NCBI RefSeq assembly: GCF_001942465.1
Contig: NZ_MKJY01000555.1
Span: 1 to 64,000, forward strand
Source of the DNA: Actinomadura sp. CNU-125
Lineage (GTDB): Bacteria; Actinomycetota; Actinomycetes; Streptosporangiales; Streptosporangiaceae
Length of the DNA: 64,000 nt
Reading direction: 5' to 3'
Shown piece by piece: positions 63,812 through 64,000 of the stretch. Below the pieces are notes generated by a model. It searched no databases. It saw nothing but the letters and a program-made list of their open reading frames with translations, and was not told the origin of the DNA. Positions within the stretch are counted from its first letter, which is position 1, and each line of letters starts with the position of its first letter. Made by a program: the position numbers and the translations under genes.

Positions 63812-64000
63812 GACACCACCTTGCGCTACCTCTCTCGGCGAGAGTACCTACTCTTCACGCTCCTCTGTTGGAGTCCGGGCTACGTGACCAACGTTGGCCA
63901 AGGTGAGCATTCGAGCCTGTAAGTCAGAACCCGAGCGGCGCGACTACTGCCTTCTGGCTTGCCTCGGAGCCGGCTCGCACTTCCCCGCCGAGATCGTCCA

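Noticed and set aside
63888..63897. Palindrome CCAACGTTGG near the right edge
   Set aside because: Ten bases, single copy, no gene defined beside it.
63903..64000. Frame from a GTG at 63903 running off the right edge (contains GAGSHFPAEIV)
   Set aside because: The ending faintly recalls some transposase starts, but 33 codons without a good ribosome site are too little to call.
1..64000. CRISPR arrays, rRNA genes, prophage structural genes
   Set aside because: No regularly spaced repeats, no rRNA-like conserved blocks and no capsid, tail or terminase motifs were seen.

Overview
The window is high-GC, codon-biased actinobacterial DNA. Its content (ECF sigma factor with a fused anti-sigma module, NarL-type two-component system, many LacI/PaaX/MarR/HxlR/XRE regulators, LLM flavoenzymes, SnoaL-like proteins, integrative-element remnants) fits a soil actinomycete such as a member of the Streptosporangiales. 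The genus cannot be fixed from the sequence alone. A large share of the genes (about 14) carry single-base frameshifts. Most of these are repaired by adding one G or C to a short run, so I read them as likely consensus errors and annotate those genes as one CDS with a frameshift.

Layout: 1-974 is the start of an ECF sigma gene that runs off the left edge. A lone TnpB element (about 1008-2275) sits directly in front of it. 2.4-13.3 kb holds housekeeping and accessory genes: PhoD-like phosphatase, SDR epimerase, SMI1/KNR4 protein convergent with a DUF4303-WD40 protein, a VOC protein, Dps, a cytochrome P450, a UPF0016 cation exporter behind a yybP-ykoY (Mn2+) riboswitch, and a NarL-type histidine kinase/regulator pair. 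13.4-20 kb has a heavily frameshifted CtpI-like P-type ATPase, divergent from an ABC exporter.

20-28.7 kb is a minus-strand operon with coupled starts: solute-binding lipoprotein, permease, ATPase, CapA-like metalloenzyme, CaiB/BaiF CoA-transferase and two subunits related to 2-hydroxyacyl-CoA dehydratase/benzoyl-CoA reductase. A PaaX-type regulator lies upstream. Most Fe-S cysteines of the dehydratase family are missing and no activator ATPase is present. This is one of the two most unusual systems here.

29.5-43.8 kb is a LacI-controlled sugar regulon. It contains a secreted GH95-like glycosidase, a ribose/xylose-type ABC importer, an L-rhamnose/L-fucose mutarotase, a fuconolactonase-type amidohydrolase, a Gfo/Idh dehydrogenase, an SDR, a VOC protein, a fumarase/adenylosuccinate-lyase superfamily enzyme and a TPP-dependent E1 alpha/beta pair. 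Three copies of one palindrome (TCAATCGATTGA and a close variant) lie in front of the glycosidase, the transporter and the SDR, tying both strands into one regulon. The usual sugar-acid dehydratase and diketo-acid hydrolase are absent, so the later steps may be new.

43.9-60.1 kb holds a DUF1877 protein, a Ser/Thr kinase, a MarR-controlled LLM/FMN-reductase pair, an XRE regulator, short-chain dehydrogenases, two SnoaL-like paralogues, a disulfide-type flavoprotein, a LuxR-family ATPase, two alpha/beta hydrolases, RidA and HxlR. From 60.3 kb to the right edge the DNA is a decayed integrative element. It has two truncated tyrosine-recombinase ends, each followed by a terminator and a tRNA-Gly-like attachment sequence, and between them a metallopeptidase-like gene, a small membrane protein and repeated hairpins.
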